Shown here: in pieces, positions 24,726-32,936 of the stretch | Position numbering within the stretch: the first letter of the stretch is position 1 | Layout of the letters: the number at the start of each line of letters is the position of its first letter | Assembly (NCBI RefSeq): GCF_019396345.1 | Contig: NZ_JAHKRM010000008.1 | Location: forward strand, 1 to 64,000 | Direction: 5' to 3' | Source of the DNA: Nonomuraea guangzhouensis | GTDB taxonomy: Bacteria; Actinomycetota; Actinomycetes; Streptosporangiales; Streptosporangiaceae | DNA: 64,000 nt | Notes under the pieces: model-generated | The model's input: the letters and a program-made list of their open reading frames with translations, nothing else | What the model was told of the DNA's origin: nothing | Database searches by the model: none | Program-made: the position numbers and the translations under genes

Positions 24726-25214
24726 GTGACGACCACGACAGACCACGTCGAGTTGGTGGCCGAGCTGGTCCGGCTGCTGGAGACCCGGATCCTCGACCCA
24801 CTGGAGATCCTGCTGACCTCCGACGAGCTTCTTCGCCCGATCAGGGCACGGTTGCACGTGGAGGCCGAGGTCTGGGCCGCCCAGTTGCTCGGCACCGACC
24901 GGGAGCTCGCCACCATGACCGCGGCCCGGCTCATCGGGGTGCTGTTCCCCGGCGACGGCCCCTTCGACCCGCCCGAGTCGTGGTGGCGTACCGCGTTGGG
25001 ACGGGCCGTGGCCCGCTCGGCCGGCCACCCCGCGGCCGTGACGGTGTCGTACTCCACGGCGGGAGCGATGCTCGGCATCACCCGGCAGGGCGTCCACGAC
25101 CTGGTCAAACGCGGCAAGCTCGACAAGCATCCCGACGGCGGCGTCACCACCTCCTCCATCCGCGACCGGCTCAACCGCCCCCAGGAGAGCACCCCATGGC
25201 ACCACAAGACGTGA
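24726..25214 (+). CDS. DNA-binding-like protein with C-terminal helix-turn-helix, unknown role
   Basis: The 162-residue product has a helical N-terminal region (VELVAELVRLLETRILDPLE) and a C-terminal helix-turn-helix of the excisionase/MerR type: VSYSTAGAMLGITRQGVHDLVKRGKL followed by a wing with DGGVTTSSI. I take GTG 24726 as start because the palindromic promoter overlaps the upstream ATG 24714. It overlaps the following alpha/beta-hydrolase gene by 19 bases and so is translated with it. It is likely the local regulator of that hydrolase; no family name can be given with confidence. Confidence 0.72.
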   Translation: MTTTTDHVELVAELVRLLETRILDPLEILLTSDELLRPIRARLHVEAEVWAAQLLGTDRELATMTAARLIGVLFPGDGPFDPPESWWRTALGRAVARSAGHPAAVTVSYSTAGAMLGITRQGVHDLVKRGKLDKHPDGGVTTSSIRDRLNRPQESTPWHHKT

Positions 25215-26089
25215 TCATCGGTAACCGTCCGGTCCCTCTGGCCGTCCGCGACCACGGCGGTGACGGGGCTCCCGTTCTGCTGCTCCACGGCCTGGGCGGC
25301 ACTCTCCAGCACTGGGACGCGGTCGCCCCGCTGCTGACCGGCGCGCACCGGGTCATCGCGATGGACCTGCGCGGCCACGGGCTGTCCGGCGACGGGTCAT
25401 GGGATTGGGAGGAGGTCCTGGACGACATGGAGGCGGTCATCGACCACTTCGGCCTGGACGCTCCCCAGGTGGCCGGCCACTCCCTCGGCGGCATGATCGC
25501 GGTGCGGTGGGCGCTGCGCCACCCGTACGGCCCTGGGATCGTCAACCTCGACGGCCTGCGCTCGGCCGAGACCGCACCAGAGCACTACCTGGGCATCGGG
25601 GGAGAGGAGCTGACCGCGCTCCTGGCGGAACTGAAGGCCGTCTTCGACGCCCAGGCCGAGGCGATGGCCCAGCCGCTGCCCGAGGCCCACGCCGCGATGT
25701 ATCCCCAGCGCGCACTGCGCACCACCGACCGTGGCGTCCATCTGCGACCGGACGCCGCGCTGGCCGGGCAGATCAGGTACGACCCGTACTTCCAGGACAG
25801 CCTCGCGGCGGTGGCCGACATCCGGTGTCCCGCCCTGTTCGTCCTGGCCACCCAGAACCTGCCCGGCCTGCCGGGCCGCGTCGGCGAGCTCATGCCGGCA
25901 CTACGCGCGGGAATCCGCCGAGACCTGCTGGCCCTCACCGCCGACCGGCCGCACCTGCGCGTACTCGAACTGGCCGCCAGCCACAACATGATCGCCGAGC
26001 AGCCCGAGCAGGTCGCCCAGGCCGTGCTGGGGCTTCAGGCAGGGACCACTGAGCAAGCTGCCGGCGATCGGCCCGGCCGGCCGTACTGA
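25196..26089 (+). CDS. Alpha/beta-hydrolase
   Basis: The 297-residue protein has the oxyanion motif LLLHGLGGTLQHW, the strand VIAMDLRGHGLSG, the nucleophile elbow VAGHSLGGMIAV (Ser near residue 98), and a C-terminal ELAASHNMIAEQPEQ with the catalytic histidine. It is an intact relative of the broken hydrolase at 21868-22418. The start ATG 25196 has CAGGAG upstream and lies within the end of the preceding HTH gene. The substrate may be an ester, epoxide or lactone; the sequence does not tell. It is a soluble cytoplasmic protein. Confidence 0.88.
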   Translation: MAPQDVIIGNRPVPLAVRDHGGDGAPVLLLHGLGGTLQHWDAVAPLLTGAHRVIAMDLRGHGLSGDGSWDWEEVLDDMEAVIDHFGLDAPQVAGHSLGGMIAVRWALRHPYGPGIVNLDGLRSAETAPEHYLGIGGEELTALLAELKAVFDAQAEAMAQPLPEAHAAMYPQRALRTTDRGVHLRPDAALAGQIRYDPYFQDSLAAVADIRCPALFVLATQNLPGLPGRVGELMPALRAGIRRDLLALTADRPHLRVLELAASHNMIAEQPEQVAQAVLGLQAGTTEQAAGDRPGRPY

Positions 26090-26154
26090 CGCGGCTGCTG
26101 TAGCGCGTGCCGCGACGGGCCACGCACGCGGTCGTCGCGGCGATCGGCGCTGTG

Positions 26155-26550
26155 TCAGCGGTCGAACCAGCGTGTTGCCGAAGGCGTGAGCAGCGTGGCG
26201 ACGACCGCGAGCGGGAAGAGCGTGCTGGGGGCGATCAGCCTGATCCAGCTGAGGTCGCCGTCGATCGCGTTCATGATGAGGTAACCACCGGCCGAGACCA
26301 CTTGGACGCCGATGGCGCCCCAGCGCACCAGCTTCCTTCGGGAGGGCCAGCGGGAGAGCAACCAGCCCATGAGCGCTGTGATCACGACGGGGTAGAGCAT
26401 CAGCAGGACGATCGGGCCGCTGAAGGCGAAAGCGACAGTACCGATCATGATGGCGAGCCCCACGAGGCTGAAGGCCATTTCCATGGTCATGATGAACCGG
26501 CCGGCTCGCACGACGGCCGGCATGCGCTCGGCCTGGATCGCATCCGTCAC
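26155..26550 (-). CDS. Small four-helix membrane protein
   Basis: The 131-residue product starts VTDAIQAERMPAVVRAGRF and then has four hydrophobic segments: MAFSLVGLAIMIGTVAFAF, IVLLMLYPVVITALMGWLL, IGVQVVSAGGYLIMNAI and a last around LIAPSTLFPLAVVATLL. This belongs to a group of short actinomycete membrane proteins with N-terminal RxPxxVRxAR motifs; function unknown. I choose GTG 26550 because a second locus (9098-9169) preserves exactly this start and the bases before it. Open frame continues upstream to 26640 without support. Confidence 0.7.
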   Translation of the reverse strand: MTDAIQAERMPAVVRAGRFIMTMEMAFSLVGLAIMIGTVAFAFSGPIVLLMLYPVVITALMGWLLSRWPSRRKLVRWGAIGVQVVSAGGYLIMNAIDGDLSWIRLIAPSTLFPLAVVATLLTPSATRWFDR

Positions 26551-26679
26551 ACGATCATTCTGCCGTGTAACGGGCATTTGCGGAGGGCCCGCCTCCAAGC
26601 GGTTGAGCGTCCCTTGCGCGGCGAGGCCGGTTGCCCCCACCCAGGCTGGGGGAGGACAACCGGCAGGTTCGCTGAGCGC

Positions 26680-26988
26680 TTACGCCGTGCCCATCGCGAT
26701 GAACGAGAAGTCCCGGTCCGCCTGCTTGCCGTCGCTGGCACCGGTGGTGACGCGGAAGCGGTCCGTGGAGATGGCGATGACGACGGCGTTGTCCCGTGTG
26801 TCTCCGCCGTTGCTGTTCATGGTGCCGGGGAACATCTGCGTCGCGACGACCGACGGCCACTTAGCGAACGGCACGTCGAAGAGGATCGTGTAGACACCCG
26901 TAGCGACACGATCCACCTTGAAGCCGGTCCCCGAGTAGATCGTCGAACCGTTGCTGCCGACACAGCCCCACACTGATCTGTCAGCCAT
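26680..26988 (-). CDS. Small beta-rich protein of unknown function
   Basis: A 102-residue protein with strong strand-like periodicity: RSVWGCVGSNGSTIYSG, GVYTILFDVPFAKWPSVVAT, NAVVIAISTDRFRVTTG and RDFSFIAMG. This pattern resembles small jelly-roll or tail-fibre-tip-like domains found as single proteins in actinomycetes, but I cannot name a family. ATG 26988 has AAGGTGA eight bases upstream. There is no signal peptide. It is divergent from a TetR gene with a long inverted repeat between them, so it may be the regulated target. Confidence 0.72.
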   Translation of the reverse strand: MADRSVWGCVGSNGSTIYSGTGFKVDRVATGVYTILFDVPFAKWPSVVATQMFPGTMNSNGGDTRDNAVVIAISTDRFRVTTGASDGKQADRDFSFIAMGTA

Positions 26989-27123
26989 GTTGATCACCTT
27001 TCTCTTCTTGTTGGTTTCCTGTGGACAGGCCTGAGTTTCTGGGTCGCTCGGCAGGGGAGGGGGCGGGCGCTACCCCGGCCCGTCCCCGCTCACCTGCTGC
27101 GCTCAAGCCCCCTGATGGCCTAT

Positions 27124-27164
27124 CATGTAAGGCAACCTGTAGCGCAATGTTGTTGCCTTACATG
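27124..27164. promoter_or_regulatory. 41-bp inverted repeat between TetR and the beta-rich protein gene
   Basis: CATGTAAGGCAAC at 27124-27136 and its exact complement GTTGCCTTACATG at 27152-27164 form a 13-bp perfect dyad with a 15-base spacer, with TTACATGTAG as a near-palindromic half at the right. It lies in the 265-base region between the divergent genes at 26988 and 27254. Operator function for the TetR protein is inference; a hairpin in the TetR transcript leader is also possible. Confidence 0.6.
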
Positions 27165-27253
27165 TAGTGTTAACGAGAGCGGGACAGGCGTCAAGAGGTC
27201 TTCTGAAGACTTCTCGGCGGGTGTCCAACCGATCGCGCAGATGGAGAACAGCG

Positions 27254-27883
27254 ATGCCATCGCGACCCGACAGCACCCCACGCCACACCCGTAATCCGCG
27301 TGGTGCGGGTGATCGCCTACGGCAGGATCTGATGACTGCGGCCAACCGCCTGCTGGAGGACGGCGCCACTCACGAATCGCTGTCCCTGCGTGCCGTGGCC
27401 CGGGAGGTCGGGATCGCCGCGACCAGTGTCTATCTGCACTTCCCGGACAAGATGTCGCTGCTGCTGGCCGTCTATGAGCGGCACTTCGTCGAGCTGATCA
27501 ACCACATCGACCAGGCCGTCGCCCAGCAGACCGACCCCGTGGCCCGGCTGCGCGCGACCGCGGCGGCCTACTGTGCGTTCGCCGACGATCATCCTGACGT
27601 CTACCGTGTGATGTTCATGGTGCCCAGCGTGCCTGACCTGCCCCGCGAGATCTCCGACGACCAACTGCCCGGCGCCGCCATCATCGAGTCCGTCCACGAG
27701 ATCATCAAGGACTGCATCGAGGCCGGCCGCATGCCCCGTACGGACCCCTACGCGGCCACGCTGTGCCTGTGGGCCGCCCTCCACGGGATCATCACGCTGC
27801 GAGCGGCCCGTCCTTACGTCCCATGGCCTCCGCTGGACACTCTCATCGACACCCTCCTGGTCGGCTCTATCGGCGCCACCTGA
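27254..27883 (+). CDS. TetR-family regulator
   Basis: The 209-residue protein has an N-terminal Arg/Pro-rich tail, then the TetR helix-turn-helix (MTAANRLLEDGATHESLSLRAVAREVGIAATSVYLHFPDKMSLL is the region, residues 22-68) and a ligand domain of the TetR_C_13/WHG type (VARLRATAAAYCAFADDHPDVYRVMF). ATG 27254 is chosen from GGAGAA upstream; the open frame begins earlier at 27167 but that part lies next to the operator. It is divergent from the 102-residue beta-rich protein and convergent with the SnoaL-like gene. Confidence 0.87.
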   Translation: MPSRPDSTPRHTRNPRGAGDRLRQDLMTAANRLLEDGATHESLSLRAVAREVGIAATSVYLHFPDKMSLLLAVYERHFVELINHIDQAVAQQTDPVARLRATAAAYCAFADDHPDVYRVMFMVPSVPDLPREISDDQLPGAAIIESVHEIIKDCIEAGRMPRTDPYAATLCLWAALHGIITLRAARPYVPWPPLDTLIDTLLVGSIGAT

Positions 27884-27901
27884 GCGACAGCGGCGGTGTC
27901 C

Positions 27902-28294
27902 TCACACGCCGGACGCCTCTTGCCTGATCTGCTCGAACTGCGCGCCCATGGCCTCGGCCAGCGCGTTCGCCCCGGACAGCGGCCGCACCATGACCGTCAG
28001 GTCGTCGATGAGACCGTCGTCGTCGAAGTGCAGGAAGTCACAGCCGTGGACCTGCTTGCCGTTCACCTTCGCCTGGAACACCAGCGCGAGGTCACGGCCC
28101 TCCGCGTCGGCGATCTCCCGGACGTAGTGGAAATCCTCGAACACCCGCGAGACGCCACGGATGATCGCCGCGGTGATCGCCCTGCCCGGATACGGCTGGT
28201 ACGCGACCGGGCTGGTGAACACGACGTCCTCGGCGAGCAGCGCCTCGATCGCCGCCATGTCATGAGCCTCGACGGCCTGGCGGAACGCATGCAT
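27902..28294 (-). CDS. SnoaL-like / NTF2-fold protein
   Basis: The 130-residue protein has the NTF2-fold layout: N-terminal helix HAFRQAVEAHDMAAIEALL, LAEDVVFTSPV, and the sheet strands LALVFQAKVNGKQVHGCDFLHF followed by DDDGLIDDLTVMVRPL. Such proteins act as small isomerases, cyclases or unknown enzymes; no catalytic residues can be assigned. It stands alone, convergent with the TetR gene and divergent from the methyltransferase at 28478. Confidence 0.82.
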   Translation of the reverse strand: MHAFRQAVEAHDMAAIEALLAEDVVFTSPVAYQPYPGRAITAAIIRGVSRVFEDFHYVREIADAEGRDLALVFQAKVNGKQVHGCDFLHFDDDGLIDDLTVMVRPLSGANALAEAMGAQFEQIRQEASGV

Positions 28295-28477
28295 GACTAC
28301 CCCTACTCAATTAGTTGACTATGTGCGCTTGACAGTAGCTCCAATGCGTAACGTCGTCCAGGGAGCAGGGGTGCCAGCTATTGGACCTTGATCGCATTTA
28401 CACTCACGTCCATGATCGAGTTGGACGACGGTGCACAGCGGCCCAATCTCGAAGCAGTGTGAATCAGGAGGCGCGAC

Positions 28478-29239
28478 ATGGCCAGAATCGCCTACGACGA
28501 TCAGACCGCGGCAGCGTACAAGGCGGTCCGGGAGATTCCCCGAGACGGGCTCGAAGAATGGCGTGAAGCGATACGACGTCACCTCGACCCGTCGCCCGGG
28601 AAGACCGTGGTCGACATCGGCGCGGGGACCGGTGCGTTCGCCACCGCCTTCGGCGACTGGTTCGGCCTCAGCGTTCTCGCGGTCGAACCGTCGGCGGCGA
28701 TGCGGGCCGAGATTCCGCGCCGCCCGGGCATCCAGGTGCTGGAGGGCGACGCCGGCGCACTCCCGATTCCGGACGGCTCGGCGGACGGCGCCTGGATGTC
28801 CCTCATGATCCACCACATCCCCGACATGGAAGCCGCCGCGCGAGAAATCCGCCGCGTTCTGCGCCCGGGCGCTCCCGTTCTGATCCGGCAGGGATATCCG
28901 GACAGGCCCTATACGACGCGCACCTTTCCCTGGGAGTTCTTTCCCGAGACCACCCGGACGACCGACACCTTTCCCTCCTTCGAGCAGACGTGCCAGGCGT
29001 TCGCCACCGCGGGATTCCACCTCGACGCGCTTGAGCCGGTCCCCGAGACAATGTTCAGCCTTGCCGAGTTCCTGGCTCAGGTGGATGTCTTCCGCCGCTC
29101 CGCCACCATCATGCGCGGCCTCACCGAGGAGGAGTTCCTACGGGGCAAGGAACAGCTCCGCCGCGCCGTGCGGGACGCCGAGGAGACATCCAGCACGGAA
29201 CCCAGAGCCAATTGGCTCGACCTCCTGGTTCTGCGCTGA
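28478..29239 (+). CDS. Class I SAM-dependent methyltransferase
   Basis: The 253-residue enzyme has VVDIGAGTGAFATAFGDWF (motif I, residues 39-57), AVEPSAAMRAEIPRRPG (motif II), LEGDAGALPIPDGSADGAW and REIRRVLRPGAPVLIRQG (post-III), a Methyltransf_11 protein. The start ATG 28478 follows AGGAGGCGCGAC, an excellent ribosome binding site. It acts on an unidentified small molecule in the cytoplasm. Neighbours are a divergent SnoaL-like protein and a convergent phosphotransferase, with no obvious pathway. Confidence 0.88.
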   Translation: MARIAYDDQTAAAYKAVREIPRDGLEEWREAIRRHLDPSPGKTVVDIGAGTGAFATAFGDWFGLSVLAVEPSAAMRAEIPRRPGIQVLEGDAGALPIPDGSADGAWMSLMIHHIPDMEAAAREIRRVLRPGAPVLIRQGYPDRPYTTRTFPWEFFPETTRTTDTFPSFEQTCQAFATAGFHLDALEPVPETMFSLAEFLAQVDVFRRSATIMRGLTEEEFLRGKEQLRRAVRDAEETSSTEPRANWLDLLVLR

Positions 29240-29267
29240 CAGCCGACGAATCAATGGCCGGTCACGG

Positions 29268-30152
29268 TCAGGGACGCAGCCGGTGGAACAGCTCTACCCG
29301 AGCGCGGTGGTATTCGAGGTCCGCCTCGTCGTGCGTCACCCCTGAGCGGACGGCCTTGTGGAAGTAGGCATACTCCCTGCGGAGCTTGTGCCTGACGAGC
29401 TGAGCGAGCGACTCCTCGTCCAGGCGGGCGGCCGTGCCGCCCGCCTCGTGGTAGGCGGTCACGAACTCCTCGCTCGGCCCGGTCAGGTCGTCGCCCCATT
29501 CCAGGGCGGCGGCGGCCAGCTCCAGCTCAGGGGCGCCGACGAAGGTCTCGTCCCAATCGAGAACCGCCACGATCTGGCCGTCCCTGGCCAGTGTGTTGCC
29601 GGTGTAGTAGTCGCCGTGCAGGGGGTGACGTACGGGATGCTCGGCATGGAAGGCGGCCAGCCAGCGGTCCAGGTCGGGGTCTTCCAGTCCGGCGGCGTCC
29701 TGGGGCGGATCGCCGTACAGGCCGGACTCCTGGAAGGCGGGCACCGGGCGCGGGCCGGGGCGGAAGTCGGCCAGGGACCTGTGCAGCCTGGCCAGCAGCC
29801 GGGCACCGGCTCCGCGTTGGGCTGGGATGTCGGAGTCCGGCCAGGCGCCCTCGACATACGGCCAGCAGGAGATCGGGCGCCCGCCCACGAGGATGACCGT
29901 CGCCCCTTCGGCAGTCGGCAGTGGGGCGACGGCCTCGGGGAGGCCCGCGGCGGCGTGCCGGGCGATCGCGTGGCACCACTCCGACTCGGCGGCGGCGCGC
30001 CACGCCGGGCCGACGCGGATGACGTGCCCGTCGAGGCGGTAGGCGGCGGATTCCTCGCCGCCGTGCAACCGCTCACTCTCTCCCGTGACGCCCCAGGTCA
30101 GAACCACGGCTTCGCGGATCTCACGTCTAAGGGGCGTCTGTACGTAGATCAT
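29268..30152 (-). CDS. Aminoglycoside phosphotransferase (APH)-family kinase
   Basis: The 294-residue protein has the small-molecule kinase core: nucleotide loop LHGGEESAAYRLDG, the catalytic loop LHGDYYTGNTLARDG (HxDxxxxN) and the metal Asp in VLDWDETFVGAPELELA. The family includes aminoglycoside and macrolide kinases, homoserine and choline kinases; the substrate cannot be assigned, so resistance should not be assumed. It is monocistronic and divergent from a PadR regulator gene, with 71 bases between their starts, so the PadR protein may control it. Confidence 0.87.
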   Translation of the reverse strand: MIYVQTPLRREIREAVVLTWGVTGESERLHGGEESAAYRLDGHVIRVGPAWRAAAESEWCHAIARHAAAGLPEAVAPLPTAEGATVILVGGRPISCWPYVEGAWPDSDIPAQRGAGARLLARLHRSLADFRPGPRPVPAFQESGLYGDPPQDAAGLEDPDLDRWLAAFHAEHPVRHPLHGDYYTGNTLARDGQIVAVLDWDETFVGAPELELAAAALEWGDDLTGPSEEFVTAYHEAGGTAARLDEESLAQLVRHKLRREYAYFHKAVRSGVTHDEADLEYHRARVELFHRLRP

Positions 30153-30223
30153 CCCGCCAGCCTATGTCCGTAGGCGTCGACAGTCGCATCGTTGATTAGT
30201 CAATCCGGCGATATCGTTGGCGG

Positions 30224-30787
30224 ATGTCCCTGCGTCACGCGGTGATGGCCGCGCTCCTGGAGGGCGAGGCGTCCGGCTACGACCTGGCCAAGGGGTTCGA
30301 CGCGTCGGTGGCCAACTTCTGGATGGCCACACCCCAGCAGCTGTACCGGGAGCTGGACAGGATGCGGGCCGAGGGGCTGGTCCAGGCACGGGTCGTCGAG
30401 CAGGAACGCCGCCCCAACAAGCGACTGTTCTCCCTGACCGAGGCCGGGCACCGTAAGCTGCGCGAATTCACCGCCACGCCACCCCGCCCGGGCGCGATCC
30501 GCGACGAGCTGATGGTCAAGGTCCAGTCCGTGGACGCGGGCGACGCCGAGGCCGTACGCGCCGCCATCGAGGAACGCATGGACTGGGCCGAGGCCAAGAT
30601 CGCCCGATACGAACGGCTACGCGCCCGATTGCTGAACGGCCGCAGCGAGGAGGAGTACCTCGCGCACGCCGACCGCATCGGCCCCTACCTGACCTTGATG
30701 CGCGGCCTGGCCTTCGAACGCGAGAATCACCGGTGGGGCGAGTGGGCCCTGGCCGTACTGAAGCAGCGCTCAACCGCCACCACCTGA
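30224..30787 (+). CDS. PadR-family transcriptional regulator
   Basis: A 187-residue regulator with the PadR winged helix-turn-helix (MSLRHAVMAALLEGEASGYDLAKGF, QQLYRELDRMRAEGLVQARV, PNKRLFSLTEAGHRKL) and the C-terminal Vir_act_alpha_C dimerisation region (ERMDWAEAKIARYERLRARLL and the GLAFERENHRWGEWAL helix). It is divergent from the APH-family kinase gene, which may be its target. The start at 30224 leaves little leader sequence. Confidence 0.9.
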   Translation: MSLRHAVMAALLEGEASGYDLAKGFDASVANFWMATPQQLYRELDRMRAEGLVQARVVEQERRPNKRLFSLTEAGHRKLREFTATPPRPGAIRDELMVKVQSVDAGDAEAVRAAIEERMDWAEAKIARYERLRARLLNGRSEEEYLAHADRIGPYLTLMRGLAFERENHRWGEWALAVLKQRSTATT

Positions 30788-30799
30788 AGCCGCCGCACC

Positions 30800-31528
30800 T
30801 CACCACAAGGCGGGACGGCGAGTGAAGCGCCACCTGACCAGGATGTAGAGGGCCATCGCCGGGTAGACGAGCAGCCGGGCCGGGTCGTGAAGTACCTGAT
30901 CGAAACTGAGCCATTGCAGCAGGCCGCTCGTCAGGTCGACCGGCCAGCCCCCGGCCACCCGGATCGCGAGAGTGACCAGCGCGGTCACGGCCAGGTAGTC
31001 GATCAGGAGCGTCAGCCCCCGGTGCCACGCAGGCCTTGAGGACGTGGTGACAACCGGCTCCTCGGCAGGGCCGACGACGTGCGTCGCGAGGAGCACCAGC
31101 AGGGCGGCTGTCAGGAGGGCCAGCTCGTACGGCCCCCACGCGCAGGCCACGGTCTTGAACCAGTCCAGGCTGAGGAGAGGGAGCCCTCCCTCACATGGGT
31201 CGTCCCCGGCGTACACAGGAGTGAGCGGTCTGACGAACGCGATCAGGGTGAGAATCGCCGCCGCCCGACGGCCCGCCGCGGCCGAGTTCCAGCGGCCGAG
31301 AGCGGCGAGCACGACCAGCGCGGGAACGGCCCACGTCATCGAGAGTTCCGTCATCGTGGCGAGATCGCCGCGCAGCGGCTGGAGCAGCGAGGGGGATTCG
31401 TCCCAGTCGTGGCCGAAGCAGCTGTAGTAAACCCCTGGCTCCTCGGCTTGAGGACGCCACGTGTCCCAGGTGGGATATGCCGCGGCGGTCAGAGCGGCCA
31501 CCCAGATCAGCAAGGCTAATCGCGACAA
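30800..31528 (-). CDS. Multi-pass membrane protein, unknown function
   Basis: The 242-residue protein has an N-terminal membrane segment (LALLIWVAALTAAAYPTW), a large outside loop with VYYSCFGHDWDESPSLL, and about four further segments (AVPALVVLAALGRW, AAAILTLIAFVRPLTPV, ELALLTAALLVLLATHVV and AVTALVTLAIRVAGG), ending with LLVYPAMALYILVRW. Two cysteine-containing outside loops (GDDPCEGG and SCFGHD) might form a disulphide. I recognise no family. It lies convergent with the PadR gene and upstream of the HxlR gene direction is the same. Confidence 0.68.
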   Translation of the reverse strand: MSRLALLIWVAALTAAAYPTWDTWRPQAEEPGVYYSCFGHDWDESPSLLQPLRGDLATMTELSMTWAVPALVVLAALGRWNSAAAGRRAAAILTLIAFVRPLTPVYAGDDPCEGGLPLLSLDWFKTVACAWGPYELALLTAALLVLLATHVVGPAEEPVVTTSSRPAWHRGLTLLIDYLAVTALVTLAIRVAGGWPVDLTSGLLQWLSFDQVLHDPARLLVYPAMALYILVRWRFTRRPALW

Positions 31529-31568
31529 GTCGCGCCTCCTTTTTTGCGCGACACCTTACCGATGATCT

Positions 31569-32012
31569 TCAGAACGCCGCCCCGCCCCCGGGAGCGGTAG
31601 GTGGGTGGTCGGTTTCGTACCGGCGGCGGTTCTCGGAAATGGTCCGGCGGTGCGTGGCCGCCCAGCTGCCCAGGGCGGTGACGGGGGCGAGCAACGTGAC
31701 GCCGAGTTCGGTGAGGGCGTAGTCCACGCGTGGCGGGACGCTCGCGTGGACGGTCCGGGAGACCAGGCCGTCACGTTCGAGTTGGCGGAGGGTCAGCGTG
31801 AGCATGCGCTGGGAGATGCCGGTGACGGCGCGTTGCAGTTCCCCGAAGCGCAGCGTGCGGTCGCGGAGGGTGCCGATGATCAGCAGGCTCCACTTGTCGC
31901 CGACCAGGGAGAGGATCCGCAGCACCTGGCGGCAGATCTCCTCGTCCGACTCGCCTGACTCGGCTGAGCCGTCCGTGGGGAACGGGGGCCACCGCACGGA
32001 TGACGCGTCCAT
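31569..32012 (-). CDS. HxlR-family transcriptional regulator
   Basis: The 147-residue protein carries the HxlR winged helix-turn-helix: CRQVLRILSLVGDKWSLLIIGTL, LRFGELQRAVTGISQRMLTLTLRQLERDGLV and PPRVDYALTELG. The usual N-terminal cysteine (Cys28 in CRQVL) is present, which in some members senses electrophiles. It is divergent from a short-chain dehydrogenase gene, and matching inverted half-sites GTTAC-N-TTGTGGGT flank both starts, so it likely controls that gene and itself. Confidence 0.9.
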   Translation of the reverse strand: MDASSVRWPPFPTDGSAESGESDEEICRQVLRILSLVGDKWSLLIIGTLRDRTLRFGELQRAVTGISQRMLTLTLRQLERDGLVSRTVHASVPPRVDYALTELGVTLLAPVTALGSWAATHRRTISENRRRYETDHPPTAPGGGAAF

Positions 32013-32014
32013 TA

Positions 32015-32104
32015 GTTACATCCTTGTGGGTTTCTGACATCAATGTGCCGTCTTGTGCTTAGCGCCAGTGGTGACAAAGCATATGGCTACCCACAAAAAG
32101 TAAC
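32015..32104. promoter_or_regulatory. Paired HxlR operator half-sites
   Basis: GTTAC-N4-TTGTGGGT at 32015-32031 and, inverted, ACCCACAA-N3-GTAAC at 32089-32104 lie next to the starts of the HxlR gene and of the dehydrogenase gene. The two are complementary except for one base of spacer. Their symmetric placement, one at each promoter, is the usual arrangement for HxlR-type autoregulation with a divergent target. Confidence 0.65.
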
Positions 32105-32120
32105 CATCGGGGTCATCCAT

Positions 32121-32936
32121 ATGAGAACCATCGTCATCTCCGGCGGCACGGACGGCATCGGCAGGGCTCTGGCCCTGCACTACCTGCGTGCCGGGGAGAC
32201 CGTCGTCATCATCGGCCGTAGCGCCGCCAAGGCGGACGCGATCCGCGCCGAAGCCGATGTCCCCGCCGGGCGGCTGCGTTTCCTGCGGGCCGATCTGGCG
32301 CTGGCGCGCGAGAGCGAACGCGTAGCCGCCGAGATCGCCGCCGAATTCCCGAGCGTGGACGCGCTGATCATGTGCGCGGCGTACGTCAGTACCCGCCGTC
32401 ACGAGACGGCCGAAGGCGTCGAGCACACCTTCGCGCTGTTCTACCTGAGCCGCTACATCCTCACGATCGGCCTGGCCGACCGGTTGCGGGCCGCGCCACG
32501 ACCCATCGTGGTGAACGTCTCCGTGCCGGGGGCGCCCCGGGACGCGATCCAGTGGGACGATCTCGGGCTGCGGTCGGGGTTCACGTCGCTCAAGGCGAAC
32601 CGGCAGGCCAGGCGGGCCAACGAACTCATCGCGACGTGCTTCCCGGAGATCACGTACGTCCTGTACAACCCGGGGTACGTGGAGACCAGCTTCGCGGGGG
32701 ACTTCAACCGGCCGACCAGGGCGATCATGGGTCTGCTGGGAAGGCTGGCCGCCACTCCGCCCGCCAAGGCGATCGCGCCCGTTGTCGACCTGGTCGACCA
32801 GCCGCCCGCCGCACCGGTGAGCGCCTTCAAGGGCCGCAAGGAGATCGCCCGGCCGGTCGATCCGGCCGACGCGCTGAAGCTGCAGGAGGGCACCGCCCGG
32901 CTGCTCGCCGAGCTCGGTATCCCATCGGACGTCTGA
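32121..32936 (+). CDS. Short-chain dehydrogenase/reductase with altered active site
   Basis: The 271-residue protein has the cofactor motif ISGGTDGIGRALALHYL and IIGRSAAKADA, then NxSxP-like VVNVSVPGAP. At the catalytic position, where the family reads YxxxK, this protein reads NRQARRANELI, so neither the tyrosine nor the lysine is in place. It may be a binding protein or use other residues. ATG 32121 is chosen by alignment to the SDR start and the upstream ATCC-region operator; the frame runs further to 32043. It is controlled by the divergent HxlR protein (inference). Confidence 0.82.
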   Translation: MRTIVISGGTDGIGRALALHYLRAGETVVIIGRSAAKADAIRAEADVPAGRLRFLRADLALARESERVAAEIAAEFPSVDALIMCAAYVSTRRHETAEGVEHTFALFYLSRYILTIGLADRLRAAPRPIVVNVSVPGAPRDAIQWDDLGLRSGFTSLKANRQARRANELIATCFPEITYVLYNPGYVETSFAGDFNRPTRAIMGLLGRLAATPPAKAIAPVVDLVDQPPAAPVSAFKGRKEIARPVDPADALKLQEGTARLLAELGIPSDV

